NCBI GenBank assembly: GCA_946965045.2
Contig: OX337234.1
Coordinates: 1,302,001-1,366,000 of the forward strand
Source: Epithemia pelagica
Lineage: Eukaryota > Bacillariophyta > Bacillariophyceae > Surirellales > Surirellaceae
Length of the DNA stretch: 64,000 nt
Reading direction: 5' to 3'
The position numbers and the translations under genes are program-made. Under the pieces are notes generated by a model. The model ran no database searches. It was not told the origin of the DNA and saw only the letters and a program-made list of their open reading frames with translations. Shown here piece by piece: positions 61,003 to 64,000 of this stretch (its first letter is position 1; every line of letters begins with the position of its first letter).

Positions 61003-64000
61003 TCACTCTGGGGATCCATGATCATCAGTAATATCCCAAAGGACCAGACTCAACAAATGATTGCGTTTCTGTCCTCCTGGAATCACCTTGGTGGCCAAAT
61101 CGGCTGGATTATGCTGCGTGGGAATATGTGTAGTCAACAATTCACCCATGGCAACGGCTTCTCTGACAGCATGATAGCAAATAGAATTGGACTTCTTCTT
61201 CAGCGATGATTCCGGCTTCGATGTATTATGAATCACGGACATGTTATCACCATAAACATATGTAGGACCAGACAACGGCACTCCCATCATCCGTAATTTG
61301 TAGCGTAGTCCCCTGACGGCCTCCATGCCCGTCTTCATTGCGACAAACTCAGCTCCAAAAACGGATGTTTCGATGGTCGCTTGTCGCTTGGTATACCACA
61401 TAATAGGTGCCATATTCATAAAGATGAAGAATCCAGTTCTAGATCGCCGTACCATCTTGTCACCAGCATGATCCGAGTCAACATACAGCCGCAGATCCAC
61501 TTCTTTACCACGTGCCTTTGGTGCATTCGGTGGAACTGCCTCCTTTACATCGCCGTAGAACTCCTTCCAGTCGCAATCTTCACGAAATTCTCGGAGGTCT
61601 ATCTCGGGATAGGTCGGATCAAATGCCATCCTGGCATTGTGCTTGATTTTCAAATAGGAATACATATGGAACACTGCTTCCAAATGTCCTTGTCGTGGAC
61701 TTGCCACTTGGGATGCTAACAATGATGTTTCGGTCATGATATCCACCCTTCCCAGTTCAACCATCCATCTGAGGACGCCAATCTGGGACTGGTAGAACGA
61801 CACCTTGTCTTCATTCAGTTGATCTGTCACGTCCAGAACTGGGTCATATTCTGATGGGAACGGAGTCGCCGCGCGTTTTGCGAGCTTGCGGCCGCCACAC
61901 TCGCGTTCCAAATACGTCTCAACATTCGAAACAGCTTCTTGTACATACTTGCTCGAACTTATAGCCCAACTGACAACGGAATTGGGCATGGTCATGGGCT
62001 TAAGCTTCCCTCCAAGGTACATGTCAGGATTTCCGATCGAGCCCGGCTTCATAGGGAAGAAATGATCTAACTCGTGTAACATCGCAGTCGCATCGTGCGA
62101 TATGGCCAAGACATCGTCTACGTACAGCAATACATAGGCGCAGTACTTGTGACCGTCACTCGGACGTGTCATAGGCTTCATCCACAAGTCTCGATCAGCA
62201 CCCAAGCACGGATCGTACCCAAGAGTTCTCATACAACTCGCAAGGTGGTTGCGGAAACTTGCACCGGCACTCTTTAACCCATACAATGCTCGTACAATAT
62301 ATGCACGCTTCCCAGCGTTGGACCCAAACTCGGGGCCCAGTACAGTCCAGATTTTCTCACTGTTCGGCGCAGTTAAATAAGCATTCTTGATGTCGGACGT
62401 TTTGACCTCTAGGTCGTTGAGAGCGGCAATAGTGAGGGCAATACGAACACTTTCTCGAGATACAACACTGGCATAAGTCAATGTTGCTGGTACCTCTGTT
62501 GTGTGTCCGCCCGCTACAAACCGTGCTTTTCTCCTGAAATCTTCCATTTTTACGTCGAAAACCATGTGGCATCGGATCTCCTGGAAGCCAGGAGCTGGTT
62601 TCTCGTCGTCTTCCATCAACTTGAACGCCACTCGAACAGCTTCCATCTCTTTCTCGATGGCCTTTCGCCACAAGTCGTTGCCGTTCCTTCTGTCAAGTTC
62701 GTATGCTTCGGCAACAGTCTTGGGGATTTCGATCCCAAACTTGTGCGTCCGCTTGTGGTAGCGGCTGTTGACGGCGGCGAGTATCCGATCTCGTCGTCGG
62801 AGGAATTTACTCACCCACCAATCAAACGCTGGCTCGTTTTCAATCTGCTTTGCGATGGCGTACTCCGCCACTTCAATCGGATTTGATTCCTTCAGTCCGG
62901 CCAGGCGCTCCCAGGACGTTGATCCGTCGCGCCACTGGACGCACAACTCCCACCCTTTCGTCGTCTTCTTCCTGTGCTTCCGTCCTCGGACAACAACGTA
63001 GCGGTTATCGTGGTCGACAGCGGCTTTGGTCTTGCGATGGTCAACAATGCTGTCCAACAGCAAGAATTGGTTTCCCTCGGCATCGCACTGCGCATACATA
63101 TTTTCCGCGATGACATTCGCGGCATACTCAGACGTCTCGCCGTCTGGAAACTCAACAACATAAACTCTCGAGTCTAGAATCGGGTTGTGGGACGACGTCC
63201 CCTTGAGACGGCCATCGCTGGTCTTGGACCGTCTTTTCACCTTGCCCGTCACCATTGCATCACCCTTCGGCAACAAGACGTCGGCTCCAACGTAGTTATC
63301 GTAGGTGTCTGGTGTGATGTCGTCAATGTCGGGTGCAATCGGTGTCTTGGGGTCATCATCGTCTTCATACGCCTCGTAGGTCGGCGTTTCCACATCAACT
63401 AGACCATCGTAGTCTTCGACTTTAGCTACACTGCCTAGCTTCTCGTTGACCTTGCTCGTGTAGTCTTTTCTCTTCTCTATTTCAGTCGGGTCACGGATTT
63501 CGTCGTCCGTCAGATGTCGGTAGGTCGAGCGAATCTTGATCATTCCTGACTCGGCTAGGATCTTAATTGCATGTGCGGGTCCCATGTCCGTCGCAGGACC
63601 TAGGTACCTACCCAGTTTCTCCTTGTCTTCCGGGTAGTTGGCCGCTGAGTCGTAGTAATAAACCCAGTCGTACCACCCATATCCAGCCAAGAGTGAAATG
63701 TCGAAGGTCTCCCCGTACATTGCCGTTTCCGGGACTTGACCTGACAGCTCGAAATTACTATGACATGTAGCCGATCTGATATAGGCTTCCAACTCGAGGC
63801 AATGATCCCACAATACCTTGGGAGATTTAGTTGAGACCATTTTCCGTCCAGTACCACGCTTCAACTCCCTAATTGCACTCTCAGCCGCATTTGCCCATGG
63901 AGTATAGGGCTCCAACTGTTTCACTCGACAACCAGCCTCTCTAGACTTCTTCCTGAACTTGCCCTTGACCTGTTCCGCGGCACCATCCATGATTAGTTCC
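61003..64000 (-). CDS. Copia gag-pol polyprotein, 3' part (runs off the window edge)
   Basis: The frame continues to the window edge at 64000, where the second catalytic Asp of the integrase (ELIMDGA) is already present, so Gag, protease and most of the integrase lie beyond. Integrase: YTPWANAAESAIRELKRG. A chromodomain-like segment follows (about 62870-63010, GWELCVQWRDGSTSWERL). Reverse transcriptase: VKTSDIKNAYLTAP and YVLLYVDDVLAIS with the standard YVDD. RNase H: LYVDSDHAGDKM, TSVFGAEFVAM, YGDNMSV and QHNPADLATKV. It has no stops or frameshifts within the window. It is clearly a different lineage from the element at 13787-19809. Confidence 0.9.
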   Translation of the reverse strand, partial: ELIMDGAAEQVKGKFRKKSREAGCRVKQLEPYTPWANAAESAIRELKRGTGRKMVSTKSPKVLWDHCLELEAYIRSATCHSNFELSGQVPETAMYGETFDISLLAGYGWYDWVYYYDSAANYPEDKEKLGRYLGPATDMGPAHAIKILAESGMIKIRSTYRHLTDDEIRDPTEIEKRKDYTSKVNEKLGSVAKVEDYDGLVDVETPTYEAYEDDDDPKTPIAPDIDDITPDTYDNYVGADVLLPKGDAMVTGKVKRRSKTSDGRLKGTSSHNPILDSRVYVVEFPDGETSEYAANVIAENMYAQCDAEGNQFLLLDSIVDHRKTKAAVDHDNRYVVVRGRKHRKKTTKGWELCVQWRDGSTSWERLAGLKESNPIEVAEYAIAKQIENEPAFDWWVSKFLRRRDRILAAVNSRYHKRTHKFGIEIPKTVAEAYELDRRNGNDLWRKAIEKEMEAVRVAFKLMEDDEKPAPGFQEIRCHMVFDVKMEDFRRKARFVAGGHTTEVPATLTYASVVSRESVRIALTIAALNDLEVKTSDIKNAYLTAPNSEKIWTVLGPEFGSNAGKRAYIVRALYGLKSAGASFRNHLASCMRTLGYDPCLGADRDLWMKPMTRPSDGHKYCAYVLLYVDDVLAISHDATAMLHELDHFFPMKPGSIGNPDMYLGGKLKPMTMPNSVVSWAISSSKYVQEAVSNVETYLERECGGRKLAKRAATPFPSEYDPVLDVTDQLNEDKVSFYQSQIGVLRWMVELGRVDIMTETSLLASQVASPRQGHLEAVFHMYSYLKIKHNARMAFDPTYPEIDLREFREDCDWKEFYGDVKEAVPPNAPKARGKEVDLRLYVDSDHAGDKMVRRSRTGFFIFMNMAPIMWYTKRQATIETSVFGAEFVAMKTGMEAVRGLRYKLRMMGVPLSGPTYVYGDNMSVIHNTSKPESSLKKKSNSICYHAVREAVAMGELLTTHIPTQHNPADLATKVIPGGQKRNHLLSLVLWDITDDHGSPE

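Noticed and set aside
1-64000. tRNA or rRNA genes
   Set aside because: None recognised by eye; a covariance-model scan would be needed to exclude short ones.

Overview
The window looks like nuclear DNA of a diatom, most likely a pennate one. The support is: a DUF6824-type protein (an expanded diatom family), chromist-type Ty1/copia gag-pol proteins, short GT-AG introns in several genes, and ordinary eukaryotic housekeeping genes (CCT-beta, Ku80, dienoyl-CoA isomerase). I cannot name the species from sequence alone.

Layout. 1-10.5 kb is nested transposon debris: a hairpin-ended repeat, a decayed PIF/Harbinger-type transposase, and inside it an 8.3-kb LINE (minus strand, 18-bp target duplication). 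10.57-12.17 kb is a P-loop NTPase gene with a nuclease-like tail, followed by a decayed copia end and LTR. 13.6-21.4 kb is a DUF1399/GRDP-type host gene cut in two by a complete copia element (13787-19809) with identical 214-bp LTRs and a 5-bp target duplication. 21.7-28.2 kb holds a partial duplicate of a DnaJ gene, a minus-strand gene with a nuclease-like motif set, and the large three-exon DnaJ/collagen-like gene. 28.6-31.7 kb is CCT2 (with a 14-codon first exon) and a peroxisomal ECH1-like isomerase. 32.3-32.5 kb is a palindromic satellite. 32781-39467 is an apparently complete hAT transposon (14-bp inverted ends, 8-bp target duplication) carrying a 1234-aa transposase and, on the other strand, a two-exon gene whose protein has the HxD...H...R core of 2-oxoglutarate/Fe(II) oxygenases. 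39.6-42.0 kb is a three-exon Crinkler-type gene (ubiquitin-like header, NTPase, nuclease-like tail). 43.2-45.3 kb is Ku80; 47.1-49.9 kb a DUF6824 protein; 51.4-56.8 kb a three-exon secreted G8/beta-helix/CBM-like protein; 57-58 kb LRR remnants; 58.5-59.8 kb an NAD(P)-binding SDR-like protein; 61.0-64.0 kb the 3' part of a second, different copia element that runs off the right edge.

Most notable: (i) the hAT element with a cargo oxygenase gene and a minisatellite-filled intron; (ii) a young copia insertion that splits a host gene and whose primer-binding site is complementary to its own LTR, suggesting self-priming; (iii) a Crinkler-type gene immediately beside the hAT element, plus two more genes here with nuclease-like tails. 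Exon boundaries were deduced by reading frames across GT-AG sites; no transcript evidence was available.
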